From: Chloroflexota bacterium
GTDB lineage: Bacteria > Chloroflexota > Anaerolineae > DUEN01
Assembly: GCA_013152435.1 (NCBI GenBank)
Contig: JAADGJ010000060.1
Location: 1 to 62,851, forward strand
Direction of reading: 5' to 3'
Length of the DNA stretch: 62,851 nucleotides
Made by a program: the position numbers and the translations under genes. Each line of letters starts with the position of its first letter. The stretch's first letter is position 1. The notes under the pieces are model-generated. The model worked only from the letters and a program-made list of their open reading frames with translations. It ran no database searches and was not told where the DNA came from. This document shows, in pieces, positions 24,900-32,250 of the stretch.

Positions 24900-26231
24900 C
24901 TATTCACCCCTATTGAACGCCTCTAACATCCTCTCCGCCATATCCGCCGAACTCAACTCCCGCTTCTGCCGCTCCAGCTCCGGATCAAACCCCAGCCGCT
25001 GCAGAATCGTATCCTGCGACACACCCAACTGCTGATCAATCAGCGCCGCCTGCCGCTCGGCCATCACATCCTTGGGCAAAAGCTCCGGCCAGTGGATCGT
25101 CACCACGTTGTCCGGCCCGAAGCCGCCCATCTCCAACAGCCGCCGGTTCAATTCCACCAACATCTCCCCATATGTCAGCCGCTTCGCCTCGATCTTGTCG
25201 ATCAGCGGCTGATACAAGATCTGCAGTGCCACGCCGGAGAGCGCCCCGGCCCGCTCCAGCTTACCGGTGGCCACCTCAGGTGTCCGGCTCACCTCATGCA
25301 ACGCCTCACGCAGCCGCTCATACAGCCGTATGCTCGACTCCAGATCACTCTCCATCTCCAAATTACGCAGCTCCGCATCCTCACCCGGCAACACGATCGT
25401 CTCATCCACCGCGATCTGCAACTGCCGGGCGTCAAACCCCCGCCCCCACGTCTTCGGGTGTGCATGATAGCGGATGATCCGTGCCATGTTGCTCAGCACG
25501 AAATTGATCGACTCGTTTATGTCAACCAGATCCTCCTCAATGTCGGCGATGCCATAGTACTCATTCGGGCTCGGCAGATTCTGGCAATCCACGATCGGCG
25601 GCCACGGCCACGGCCAATCCGTCTCCGAAAGCGTCCGATACGGCCCGCTCCCCCTGGCCTCCTGCTCCGTGATATGCCAGCGCCCTTGCTGACTTGCTGA
25701 CTCGCCGACTCGCTCAATCGTCTGCCGCCGCGTGATCGCCGTTCCGTCCGGCGAAACTGCTGGAAACTCGATCACATACCGCACCACCAGGTCAATGTCC
25801 TCCGGATCGGTGATTACGTGCACATACTCCGGCGACAGGTTGATCAGCTTCGGGAACGGCTCGCCAGGCAGAATCTTCACGAACACATGGCCACAGACCG
25901 CCCCGTTCAGCGCCATCTTCTGCAGCAAGATCATCTTGCGGTTATACCGCCACGCGTCACGTAGCCACACCTCCGCATCCGTGTCCGCCGTCTCATCCAA
26001 CTCAAAGCGTGGCTCTCGGCCGAACAGGAACGCCACGGACAGGTCGGCCACCACGCGGCAATAATTCACGATCACGTTGTCGTCCGGCTTCCCCTGGCGC
26101 ACCTTCAACGGCTTGGGGAAGCGGCCGAAATAAGCATCCCAGGCCCGCTTGTATCGGAACAATCGTGCCTGATTCTCGGAGATCACTCGCTCCTGCCACA
26201 CTCTCGTCGCCAGATTGATCACCTGCGCCAT
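24900..26231 (-). CDS. Portal protein, SPP1 gp6-like
   Basis: A 443-residue portal subunit. Key segments are VRQGKPDDNVIVNYCRVVAD near the N-terminus, ALNGAVCGHVFVKI, SPNEYYGIADIEEDLVDINE and the long C-terminal helices (GALSGVALQILYQPLIDKIE) typical of dodecameric portals. An octamer repeat block is inserted in frame at 25687-25720, giving RVGESASQQGR near residues 175-185. It forms the DNA channel and the docking site for terminase. Confidence 0.93.
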   Translation of the reverse strand: MAQVINLATRVWQERVISENQARLFRYKRAWDAYFGRFPKPLKVRQGKPDDNVIVNYCRVVADLSVAFLFGREPRFELDETADTDAEVWLRDAWRYNRKMILLQKMALNGAVCGHVFVKILPGEPFPKLINLSPEYVHVITDPEDIDLVVRYVIEFPAVSPDGTAITRRQTIERVGESASQQGRWHITEQEARGSGPYRTLSETDWPWPWPPIVDCQNLPSPNEYYGIADIEEDLVDINESINFVLSNMARIIRYHAHPKTWGRGFDARQLQIAVDETIVLPGEDAELRNLEMESDLESSIRLYERLREALHEVSRTPEVATGKLERAGALSGVALQILYQPLIDKIEAKRLTYGEMLVELNRRLLEMGGFGPDNVVTIHWPELLPKDVMAERQAALIDQQLGVSQDTILQRLGFDPELERQKRELSSADMAERMLEAFNRGE

Positions 26232-26267
26232 CGCTCACCTCGCTGATTCGCTGACCCGCTCAATCGC

Positions 26268-27575
26268 TCAATCCCAAATACTCGGCGCATACTGCACCGC
26301 TCGCTGCGGTCCCGCCGCCCACAGCGCCAGCGCCAGGCTCATCACGCAGTCCGTCACCAGCGCCTTATCATCCCACTCATACGCCTGCAACTCGTCCACC
26401 AGCTCTCGGACAAATGGGAAACGCAGATACCGCCGCTCCAGCGCTACCTGCAACCCCGTGAGTAGATCCACCTTGCTGCGGCCAGTGAACGTGAACCCCT
26501 GCGCCACATCCCGCACCTCGTCCAGGATCGGCGCACCCACGCCCGTGGCGTCGATCAGCGAGACATGGCAGCTATAGCGCCGATGCACCTCCCGGATCCG
26601 CTTCGCCACCACCGGCCACGGCGCCCGCTGGAAGCGCTCGAAGTACACCAGCCTGTATGGCTTCTCCGTCGCGTCCAGCACGACACCCACCGTCCAGTCC
26701 GTCGTCTTCGCCAGGTCCCACCCGGCCACATAGCGCCTGTTCTTCTGCGGCTCAACCGGTAACTCCCAATCCGCCGCCTCATACGCCGCCTGAATGTCAT
26801 CCCACCGAAAGACCGCCGTATCATCGGCAACGTACTGCCCTTCGATCTCCCGCAGCCAGGCCGCCTCCGTCATGCGCTCCCGCAGCGAGCGCAGGTAGTC
26901 ATGATGGATGTTCGGATTCTCAAAAGAGCTCCCCTGCTGAGCGTAGACAGCTGGATCACCGTCTAGCCCGGCCCGCAGCTCACGATAGACCAACGCCCGC
27001 TTCGGCTTCGGCGTCGTCGTCAGCACAAGTTGGCCACCCACATCGGCCAGTGTCAAGCGGATCACCTCATCGATGATCCGATCGGGGATGTAATCCGCCT
27101 CGTCTGCGATCACCCGGTGAAACTTGTGGCCCCGGATATACACACCGCTCCTGGCCACCGTGCGCACCGTCACCATGCTCTTGTGCTTGAGCTGGACCGT
27201 CGGGAAAGGCGTCTCCCGCACCCGATCCACCAACTCGGCCAGCAGCGGCTGGTGATCGATAAACTCCCGCATCGTATCGAACACCAGCCGGGCCTGGTCC
27301 AACGTCACGCTCACGATGCACTGGCGGGTGCCCGGCCTGAAGACGGCGTAATACAGCGCCTGGACGGCCGCCACCTCGCTCTTCCCCCAGCGACGGCCGG
27401 TGACCAGGACATGCGTCGGCCGCTCCGGCGCCAGGAGCCAGCGGCGCTGCCCATCATGCGGCTCCCACCCCAGCCAGGCCCGTGCGAAAGCCACGGGGTC
27501 AGTCGTCCTCCGCACCGCCTCGATCAGCGAGTCTTTCCAGGACCTGCGCCAGCGCATCGCCAACGCTGTGCTCAT
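26268..27575 (-). CDS. terL: Terminase large subunit
   Basis: A 435-residue packaging motor. The N-terminal ATPase shows Walker A GRRWGKS (60-66) and Walker B ADEAD (157-161). The C-terminal RNase H-like nuclease has Asp287 in AGWDLAKT, Asp342 in LIDATGVG and Asp409 in LVTDCVMS. All catalytic acids seem present. It overlaps the small-subunit gene by 77 bases. A headful strategy is plausible from the SPP1-like context, but no pac site was identified. Confidence 0.95.
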   Translation of the reverse strand: MSTALAMRWRRSWKDSLIEAVRRTTDPVAFARAWLGWEPHDGQRRWLLAPERPTHVLVTGRRWGKSEVAAVQALYYAVFRPGTRQCIVSVTLDQARLVFDTMREFIDHQPLLAELVDRVRETPFPTVQLKHKSMVTVRTVARSGVYIRGHKFHRVIADEADYIPDRIIDEVIRLTLADVGGQLVLTTTPKPKRALVYRELRAGLDGDPAVYAQQGSSFENPNIHHDYLRSLRERMTEAAWLREIEGQYVADDTAVFRWDDIQAAYEAADWELPVEPQKNRRYVAGWDLAKTTDWTVGVVLDATEKPYRLVYFERFQRAPWPVVAKRIREVHRRYSCHVSLIDATGVGAPILDEVRDVAQGFTFTGRSKVDLLTGLQVALERRYLRFPFVRELVDELQAYEWDDKALVTDCVMSLALALWAAGPQRAVQYAPSIWD

Positions 27576-27897
27576 GCTCTACCCTATCCCTCTTCGCCCA
27601 GCGCTCGGGATAACGTCGTTCGAGGATCCATGCGGCCGCCTGCCACGTCCCCCCCCTGGCCTCTTTTTGGATCTGCTGCACCAACGAAGACTCAGCTTCT
27701 GCCTCTGCCTTTTTTAGAGCCTCCCAAAACTGTCGAAACTTACCGCTTCTGGCCCCCTCACCCCTACGCCGCCAGCGATAAAATGTTGATTCGCTAATAC
27801 CAGCCGCACGGGCGGCCACTTCATACGTCAACCCCTGCCGGACAAAGTTGCAGATTTTCTCCTGCACCTCCGGCGTCAACTTGGTTCGCCGTCCCAT
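27499..27897 (-). CDS. Terminase small subunit
   Basis: A 132-residue protein starting MGRRTKLTPEVQEKICNFVR. The N-terminal helix-turn-helix (LTYEVAARAAGISESTFYRW) resembles transposase or terminase-small DNA-binding modules and would recognise packaging DNA. The C-terminal half is helical (SSLVQQIQKEARGGTWQAAA, LERRYPERWAKRDRVE), as in ring-forming small terminases. Position before terL fits. The start among three close in-frame codons (27909, 27903, 27897) is chosen by spacing to GGGG. Confidence 0.88.
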   Translation of the reverse strand: MGRRTKLTPEVQEKICNFVRQGLTYEVAARAAGISESTFYRWRRRGEGARSGKFRQFWEALKKAEAEAESSLVQQIQKEARGGTWQAAAWILERRYPERWAKRDRVEHEHSVGDALAQVLERLADRGGAEDD

Positions 27898-28072
27898 GGC
27901 CATCCCCACTTACCCAATTCCACGTCCCACACCGCTCGCAGCGGCGCCACACCGGCAGCGACACCACCATGCGCAACTGGCCGTGCCTGACGATCAATGC
28001 GCCGCCGCCATCCGTCACCTCACCGAGCATCTTTTCACATCTCGCACACGTCCAGAAGCGTCGATGATGCAT
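27821..28072 (-). CDS. Small zinc-ribbon protein before terminase
   Basis: An 83-residue protein starting MHHRRFWTCARCEKMLGE. Two Cys pairs (CARC and RCERC) 30-odd residues apart form a zinc ribbon resembling Mu Com-like translational regulators. The C-terminal third overlaps the small-terminase gene in another frame. GGGGG 9 nt upstream supports ATG 28072, which itself follows a terminator hairpin. It could control terminase or late expression, but this is inference. Confidence 0.65.
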   Translation of the reverse strand: MHHRRFWTCARCEKMLGEVTDGGGALIVRHGQLRMVVSLPVWRRCERCGTWNWVSGDGHGTANQVDAGGAGENLQLCPAGVDV

Positions 28073-28089
28073 TGCGTCGATCCCCCAAC

Positions 28090-28128
28090 AAAAAGCGCCC
28101 ATCGCCGCATGGCGGCACGATGAGCGCT
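28090..28128 (-). terminator. Intrinsic terminator upstream of the zinc-ribbon gene
   Basis: On the minus strand GCGCT/AGCGC, CATCG/CGATG and GCGG/CCGC pairs stack into one hairpin ending in TTTTTG. It ends 17 nt before ATG 28072, at the border between early and packaging genes. Confidence 0.8.
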
Positions 28129-28176
28129 ACCTCGCCCGAGTCAGCTATACCATTTTCCTGACAGTATTATAGCACA

Positions 28177-28464
28177 TCACGGCTCTTGCAGGATAGGCCA
28201 CACTTCCACCGCCCTGACGTTATCCACACCCTCCAGCCACGCTTCACCAAACACGGGGTGATAGGCCACCGTGATGACGGCCGGAACCGTGATGACGGCC
28301 GGAACCGTGACGCCAGGGCGCAGCTCGATACGAACGCACAGGATGACCTCCTGGACGGTTTCTATCACTCCCTGACCCTCACTTGGAAGCGCACCTGCTG
28401 GATTGGCAGCGACAACGACAACAAGCATCAAGGCAACAGCAACGTCAAGAATGTTGGATCCCAT
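28177..28464 (-). CDS. Small N-terminally anchored protein
   Basis: A 95-residue protein starting MGSNILDVAVALMLVVVVAA. The N-terminus is a signal peptide or membrane anchor; the rest is beta-rich with the repeat VTVPAVITVPAVIT encoded by an exact 18-bp tandem duplication (28271-28306). The start at 28464 follows GGAG and overlaps the upstream gene. It is the last gene before the 28128 terminator. The family is unknown; a lysis (spanin-like) or surface role is possible but unproven. Confidence 0.6.
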   Translation of the reverse strand: MGSNILDVAVALMLVVVVAANPAGALPSEGQGVIETVQEVILCVRIELRPGVTVPAVITVPAVITVAYHPVFGEAWLEGVDNVRAVEVWPILQEP

Positions 28465-28723
28465 CTGCACGCTCCAGGTGCTTCTTGCGCAGCCTACTCA
28501 TGCGTAGCTGTAGCTGCTCACGCAGGTCCATCCCAGGATAGCTGGCGATGGCGACCAAAGCGGCCTCGGCGTCGAAATACCAGGCTTCCAGATAGGACCG
28601 TGCCACCCACGCTGCCCTGGCAACATACCAACAAATGTCGTCTATGGTGTTCGGCACGTCCAGATAGCTGAAGTGGTGTACAAACTGGAGCTGGTAAACA
28701 GGCCCCAACGCCGTGATCAGCAT
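28445..28723 (-). CDS. Hypothetical early phage protein
   Basis: A 92-residue protein starting MLITALGPVYQLQFVHHFSY. It is helical with aromatic clusters (ICWYVARAAWVARSYLEAWY) and a basic C-terminus. The start at 28723 overlaps the upstream stop (TGATG), showing coupling. No family recognised. Confidence 0.65.
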   Translation of the reverse strand: MLITALGPVYQLQFVHHFSYLDVPNTIDDICWYVARAAWVARSYLEAWYFDAEAALVAIASYPGMDLREQLQLRMSRLRKKHLERADGIQHS

Positions 28724-28932
28724 CAGTGCACAATCTGCCAACTCGCCGAGGATATCGGCATCTCTGTCGTGGTTTTGCGCCGATGCTCAGGCCGATTGAG
28801 GCGCAACCAGGCATCGAGCGCCTCCCGTGCCTCGCAGTCGGCGTACCGCAGCGCATCCAGCATCTTTGGCGTGGGCCAGACGGCCCGCATCTCGTTGCGG
28901 AACCGCCACACCATGTCGAACAGGTCTTGCAT
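28723..28932 (-). CDS. Hypothetical early phage protein
   Basis: A 69-residue protein starting MQDLFDMVWRFRNEMRAVWP. A short helical protein with YADCEAREALDAWLRLNRPE in the middle. GGGGAGGAG fixes ATG 28932, which overlaps the upstream stop. Family unknown. Confidence 0.65.
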   Translation of the reverse strand: MQDLFDMVWRFRNEMRAVWPTPKMLDALRYADCEAREALDAWLRLNRPEHRRKTTTEMPISSASWQIVH

Positions 28933-29150
28933 CACTCCTCCCCGATTGAAAATGGCCGGTTGCCATGTGCCCGCTCGAATGCCCGCACGCACAGGGCGCA
29001 GACGTGGCGCTCGCTGGGTGGATCATCACCCGAGATGATAAAGCTCTCGGATCGTGAGAGATCCTTCCCGCACCATGTGCGCCCGCCGTCACCCCTCACG
29101 ATGTGCCACCAGAGCCTCTGTCTTCGTGGGCGGAAGTAGCGCATAGACAT
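28932..29150 (-). CDS. Small zinc-finger-like phage protein
   Basis: A 72-residue protein starting MSMRYFRPRRQRLWWHIVRG. It has TWCGKDL, then HVCALCVRAFERAH: one lone Cys plus a CxxC pair and His residues that could bind zinc. It overlaps the preceding gene by 62 bases in another frame; an alternative start is 29144. It ends exactly where the next gene begins. Function unknown. Confidence 0.6.
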   Translation of the reverse strand: MSMRYFRPRRQRLWWHIVRGDGGRTWCGKDLSRSESFIISGDDPPSERHVCALCVRAFERAHGNRPFSIGEE

Positions 29151-29547
29151 CCACTCTATTCTGAATCGCCCCCCGCAGCACAGACACGGGCATGTCACGC
29201 CAGCGCTGAGGCGGTCTCCGACGCACGATCTGCACCTTGCTACCGGCCTCGACCACGACGATGCGCTTTCCCCTGGCGCATTCCGGAGCCAGGTGCACAT
29301 CCCCGCACTTTGGACACGCCTCGACTGGAACAATGCGAGGGAGCTGGGGAAGGCCGAGGTACGCCCGCAGGGCGTTGACCTTCTCCCGGCTGACCTTCTC
29401 GCCCCGGCCGACATGCCACCAGGCAGCCGGGGATTCGGCCAGATATGGCGCCAACGCCTCGGCAACGGCTCGCCAGGTGCCGAGCGTCTCGTGCAATTCC
29501 AGGGCCGTTTTCTGCGCCCAAAGGGTAAACGTATCTTCAGCGCTCAT
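29089..29547 (-). CDS. Phage protein with helical N-terminus and zinc motif
   Basis: A 152-residue protein. Residues 10-65 look like an HTH-type helical region (LHETLGTWRAVAEALAPYLA, SPAAWWHVGRGEKVSREKVN), and residues 78-90 hold CPKCGDVHLAPEC, a possible zinc knuckle. The C-terminus is basic. It overlaps the stop of the methyltransferase gene. It might be a regulatory DNA-binding protein; the family is unnamed to me. Confidence 0.68.
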   Translation of the reverse strand: MSAEDTFTLWAQKTALELHETLGTWRAVAEALAPYLAESPAAWWHVGRGEKVSREKVNALRAYLGLPQLPRIVPVEACPKCGDVHLAPECARGKRIVVVEAGSKVQIVRRRPPQRWRDMPVSVLRGAIQNRVDVYALLPPTKTEALVAHREG

Positions 29548-30161
29548 TCGTCTCTGTTACCCCGGGTAACGTGGCTCTGGGGGCCATTTAATGACCGTTC
29601 CTGTCTTCCACTTATGATCAAGTTTGACTCTACTTCATTGCCCCAAACATCCCACCCTGGACGCACACGTCTAGCGAATAATTCCAGATAGGGACCAGGG
29701 AATTGCTCTGCATACTCATACAGATTGTCTGGTTTCCTGCTATGACCGAAATTCCCGGACAGAATTCCAACGAAATCACCATCCGGTGGCGATACGTTTC
29801 CACGCCTACCGATTAATACAGCCTCCGAACACCCGCGCACCCAAAAACCCAACCCGTACACTGGCTTACAAACAAACTTGCCCCAAAGCGTCTGCTGTGG
29901 CGCCCCTTCAATCTTCACCCATGGAAACCCCGTGACGTACTTGAATCCCCACGCTCGTATCACATTGAGCGCTACGTTCAATTGCGGCCACGTCGCCCAA
30001 AGCAACAGAACCGAGTCGTCGGCGGCAAGTTGTCTCACAGGCAGCGCCATTATCTCCGATGGGCTCATCGTCGGATATTGATGATCCGCCGCCTCAAAGG
30101 TCGGTCCAGCGCCGCCGTACCTCCACGGTGGATCCGCTATGATGACCCCATACCGCTTCAT
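29544..30161 (-). CDS. MT-A70-family DNA adenine methyltransferase
   Basis: A 205-residue protein starting MKRYGVIIADPPWRYGGAGP. The DPPW motif (Asp10-Trp13) is the catalytic motif of N6-adenine methyltransferases; a downstream LLLWATWPQLNVALNVIRAW and WVRGCSEAVLIGRRG fit the MT-A70 fold. No partner restriction enzyme is in the prophage, so it is an orphan enzyme, probably protecting phage DNA or altering its expression. Its composition appears somewhat less GC-rich than the neighbours. Confidence 0.88.
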   Translation of the reverse strand: MKRYGVIIADPPWRYGGAGPTFEAADHQYPTMSPSEIMALPVRQLAADDSVLLLWATWPQLNVALNVIRAWGFKYVTGFPWVKIEGAPQQTLWGKFVCKPVYGLGFWVRGCSEAVLIGRRGNVSPPDGDFVGILSGNFGHSRKPDNLYEYAEQFPGPYLELFARRVRPGWDVWGNEVESNLIISGRQERSLNGPQSHVTRGNRDE

Positions 30162-30204
30162 GTTTCAACCTCGCTATTCTTTGGTCTTCCCTCTCATGCT
30201 GCGC

Positions 30205-30399
30205 CTACGCCCCCTTACCGCCGCCCTTTGGATCCGGATTCTGCCCTGCCCGATTGCACGCTGGGCACGGATAGGCCAACCCAAACCTCGGGTCATGCAC
30301 ATCGTCTGTCAGGTACACATACCGCATGTCGTGGCAGATGAGGCACCGGTATCTCGGCCTCGTTGCCACGACCCTATCCTCACGAACCGTTGCGCCCAT
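30205..30399 (-). CDS. Small zinc-ribbon phage protein
   Basis: A 64-residue protein with CLICHDM and CPACN pairs about 24 residues apart, a zinc-ribbon arrangement, and a Gly/Lys-rich end. It overlaps the helicase-loader gene upstream by 20 bases. Start ATG 30399 has AGGA upstream. Probably a nucleic-acid-binding accessory factor. Confidence 0.65.
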   Translation of the reverse strand: MGATVREDRVVATRPRYRCLICHDMRYVYLTDDVHDPRFGLAYPCPACNRAGQNPDPKGGGKGA

Positions 30400-30949
30400 C
30401 TGTCAGCATCCTATCCGGCGCCAATGCTCGTGCCAGAGATCGAACGAGTTGATGTGTCCCAGCACCGTTGGCGCCGAAATCAAGAAGCGCCCTGGCTGGC
30501 GGCAACAGGGACACATACTGCTCCACACGCTGGGCCACCTGCTCGTACATGCGCATGAAGTGAGCTCGGTCCGCGACCACGTTCTCGCTCATGCAGATCT
30601 CACGCCACCCCAGCGCCTTCACAACCCTGGCCGTGATCGGATTCTCGAAGGCCGGCACGCCGTAGTAGCCCACCCGTCGCACCTCCCGCATGACCTCCTC
30701 CCATGCCTCGGCCGCCGATGGGATCTGCGCTGCTGGCTGGATCGCCCTGGCCCTTTCCCGGATCTCGGCCACGGTTGGGAAGAACCGGCACTCGGCGATG
30801 CACTGGTGAACGGCCGCAAAGAGCACGTTCGCCGGTAGGTCCTGCAGCATCTGCACGTAGACCTCAACCGTCTCAGGCCTCGGCTCGAAATTCGGATAGG
30901 CCGAGGTCAATAACGCCATCGCCTTCAGCGTCTCCTGCTCCGTCGCCAT
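30380..30949 (-). CDS. Putative helicase loader (G39P-like)
   Basis: A 189-residue protein starting MATEQETLKAMALLTSAYPN. The first 75 residues match the style of phage helicase-loader/inhibitor N-terminal domains (AYPNF, then a helix ending in ECRFFPTVAEIRERA). It overlaps the replisome organiser gene by 77 bases, the same arrangement as helicase-loading modules of SPP1-like phages. It would deliver the host DnaB helicase to the phage origin. Confidence 0.65.
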   Translation of the reverse strand: MATEQETLKAMALLTSAYPNFEPRPETVEVYVQMLQDLPANVLFAAVHQCIAECRFFPTVAEIRERARAIQPAAQIPSAAEAWEEVMREVRRVGYYGVPAFENPITARVVKALGWREICMSENVVADRAHFMRMYEQVAQRVEQYVSLLPPARALLDFGANGAGTHQLVRSLARALAPDRMLTDGRNGS

Positions 30950-31811
30950 TGGTCAACCCCCTCTTGCGCATGTACTCCCGGATGGCAGCGAACCCCTTCG
31001 GCTCACTCGCAGGGCTGGCGCGTGGCTGCAACGCCTGCGGCAGCATAGACGCCACCTGCTCCAACGTCGGCGGCTGGCCCTTTTGGCCACGCCAATCGTT
31101 GGCATACCACCACGCCTCGAAGTCAGCGACGTGGTTGGCGCCATAGCCGGCCTGGCGCAATCTCTTGGCAAACCGGCCGATCTTGGGCGCGTTGAGCTTG
31201 GGATCCAGAACGCATGTTTTACACAGGGCCTCAAAGATGGGTTGATAACCCGGGTCGGTTGTGGTCTTTGCGGATCGTTTTTTGCCTGAGCGAGGTGATT
31301 TGCGCTGCCGGGGGGACTGGGACGGCGCTGCAGGCGCCGTCAAATCTTTCTCTGTATCTGAGTCTGTATCTGTCTCTGTATCTGTATCTGGGGGCGTTCC
31401 CGAAACGTTACATGACCGTTGCTGTAACGTTTCATCGCCGTTTCGCTCCGCCTCTCTCTTTCGTTCTCTGTAACGTTTCACCCGCTCTGTGGAGCTATCG
31501 CTGGCGAACTGCCGCTTGTCCCAGTTGGTGATGTACCAGATGTCATCCTCATACGTGAGCATGCCAAGGCGTTGCATGCACTCCAGCCATTCTTTGATGT
31601 TAGCTGCCCCTGTGGCATCTTCCAGGTCAGATAGATCAAGGGGAATGTCACTGTTCAACATGAGAGCACCGCGTCGCTCGCTCTCACTGGCCAGGGAAAG
31701 GAGAATTGCCCACACGCCTACTGCCTCTGCAATGCTACACCCCATCTCCCGAGACAGGCGTCTTATCTTTGGATCCCTGTACGTTTCGTTGTAGAACCTG
31801 AACCAATCCAT
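30873..31811 (-). CDS. Replisome organiser / replication initiation protein
   Basis: A 312-residue protein starting MDWFRFYNETYRDPKIRRLS. Residues 1-120 form a winged-helix DNA-binding domain common to phage O-like initiators (LEDATGAANIKEWLECMQRL). An acidic low-complexity linker (DTDTETDTDSDTEKD, about 143-157) follows, then a C-terminal helical domain. Its own gene contains iteron-like repeats (31351-31480), as lambda O contains the origin. The start has GAGG upstream and a 9-bp hairpin precedes it. Confidence 0.75.
   Translation of the reverse strand: MDWFRFYNETYRDPKIRRLSREMGCSIAEAVGVWAILLSLASESERRGALMLNSDIPLDLSDLEDATGAANIKEWLECMQRLGMLTYEDDIWYITNWDKRQFASDSSTERVKRYRERKREAERNGDETLQQRSCNVSGTPPDTDTETDTDSDTEKDLTAPAAPSQSPRQRKSPRSGKKRSAKTTTDPGYQPIFEALCKTCVLDPKLNAPKIGRFAKRLRQAGYGANHVADFEAWWYANDWRGQKGQPPTLEQVASMLPQALQPRASPASEPKGFAAIREYMRKRGLTNGDGAGDAEGDGVIDLGLSEFRAEA
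31351..31480. other. Candidate replication origin with iteron-like repeats
   Basis: TCTGTATCTG occurs at 31351, 31363, 31375 and 31381 (12-bp phase for three). CTGTAACGTTTCA occurs twice (31422-31434 and 31468-31480), with an inverted partial copy GAAACGTTACA at 31402-31412. They sit within the initiator gene. The first set could merely encode the acidic linker; the second is not explained by that. Confidence 0.45.
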
Positions 31812-31834
31812 GTGCTCGCCTCAATGTGGATGTT

Positions 31835-31857
31835 GGGGGAGGCTTTGCGCCTCCCCC
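31835..31857 (-). terminator. Hairpin upstream of the replication gene
   Basis: GGGGGAGGC and GCCTCCCCC pair perfectly around 5 nt. No T-tract follows on the minus strand. It ends 24 nt before the initiator ATG at 31811 and may act as a processing or attenuation element. Confidence 0.5.
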
Positions 31858-31880
31858 GATGCCAAGCAGCCGCCAACACC

Positions 31881-32234
31881 TCAAACCACGATGCTGATCT
31901 TCGGCGGGACGTGTGTCTCCTTCACGAAAGCCAGGATCTCCGGATGGGCCTGGGCATACCCCATGAGCATCTTGTCGTTCCACGTCCTGCGGGTGTACCC
32001 AGAACGGTATCGGATCGTCGCCCATTCCGTCTTGACCGTCCCAGTAATCCCCTCAAGCTTCGCCTGATACTCTATCATGTGAGTCAGATCGTCCAGACGC
32101 TCCCGGTATGGGGCCTCGAGTTCAGCCAGTTGCTGATTCAGCTCATCGATAGCCCGTCTGATATCAGCCGTGGCTTCTTGCATCTCGTCATAGGTGCCAC
32201 GATATTCCCTCAGTAGGTCATGTAGCTTATCCAT
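31881..32234 (-). CDS. Coiled-coil phage protein next to Rad52-like gene
   Basis: A 117-residue protein. Residues 1-65 are a coiled coil (EEMQEATADIRRAIDELNQQ-like) and the C-terminal half is a compact domain (WATIRYRSGYTRRTWNDKML ... HVPPKISIVV). Similar small proteins accompany single-strand annealing proteins in many phages, sometimes called Gam-like or Gp157-like, but I cannot assign one. GAGGGG precedes the ATG. Confidence 0.65.
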   Translation of the reverse strand: MDKLHDLLREYRGTYDEMQEATADIRRAIDELNQQLAELEAPYRERLDDLTHMIEYQAKLEGITGTVKTEWATIRYRSGYTRRTWNDKMLMGYAQAHPEILAFVKETHVPPKISIVV

Positions 32235-32250
32235 GGCTGTCCCCTCGCAC

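Noticed and set aside
29562-29576. Palindrome GTTACCCCGGGTAAC as an operator
   Set aside because: It lies within the end of the methyltransferase coding region and has no partner site nearby.
31351-31390. TCTGTATCTG repeats as proof of an origin on their own
   Set aside because: They are in a 12-bp phase that also encodes an acidic DTDTE linker, so coding repetition alone could explain them; only the 13-mers add weight.
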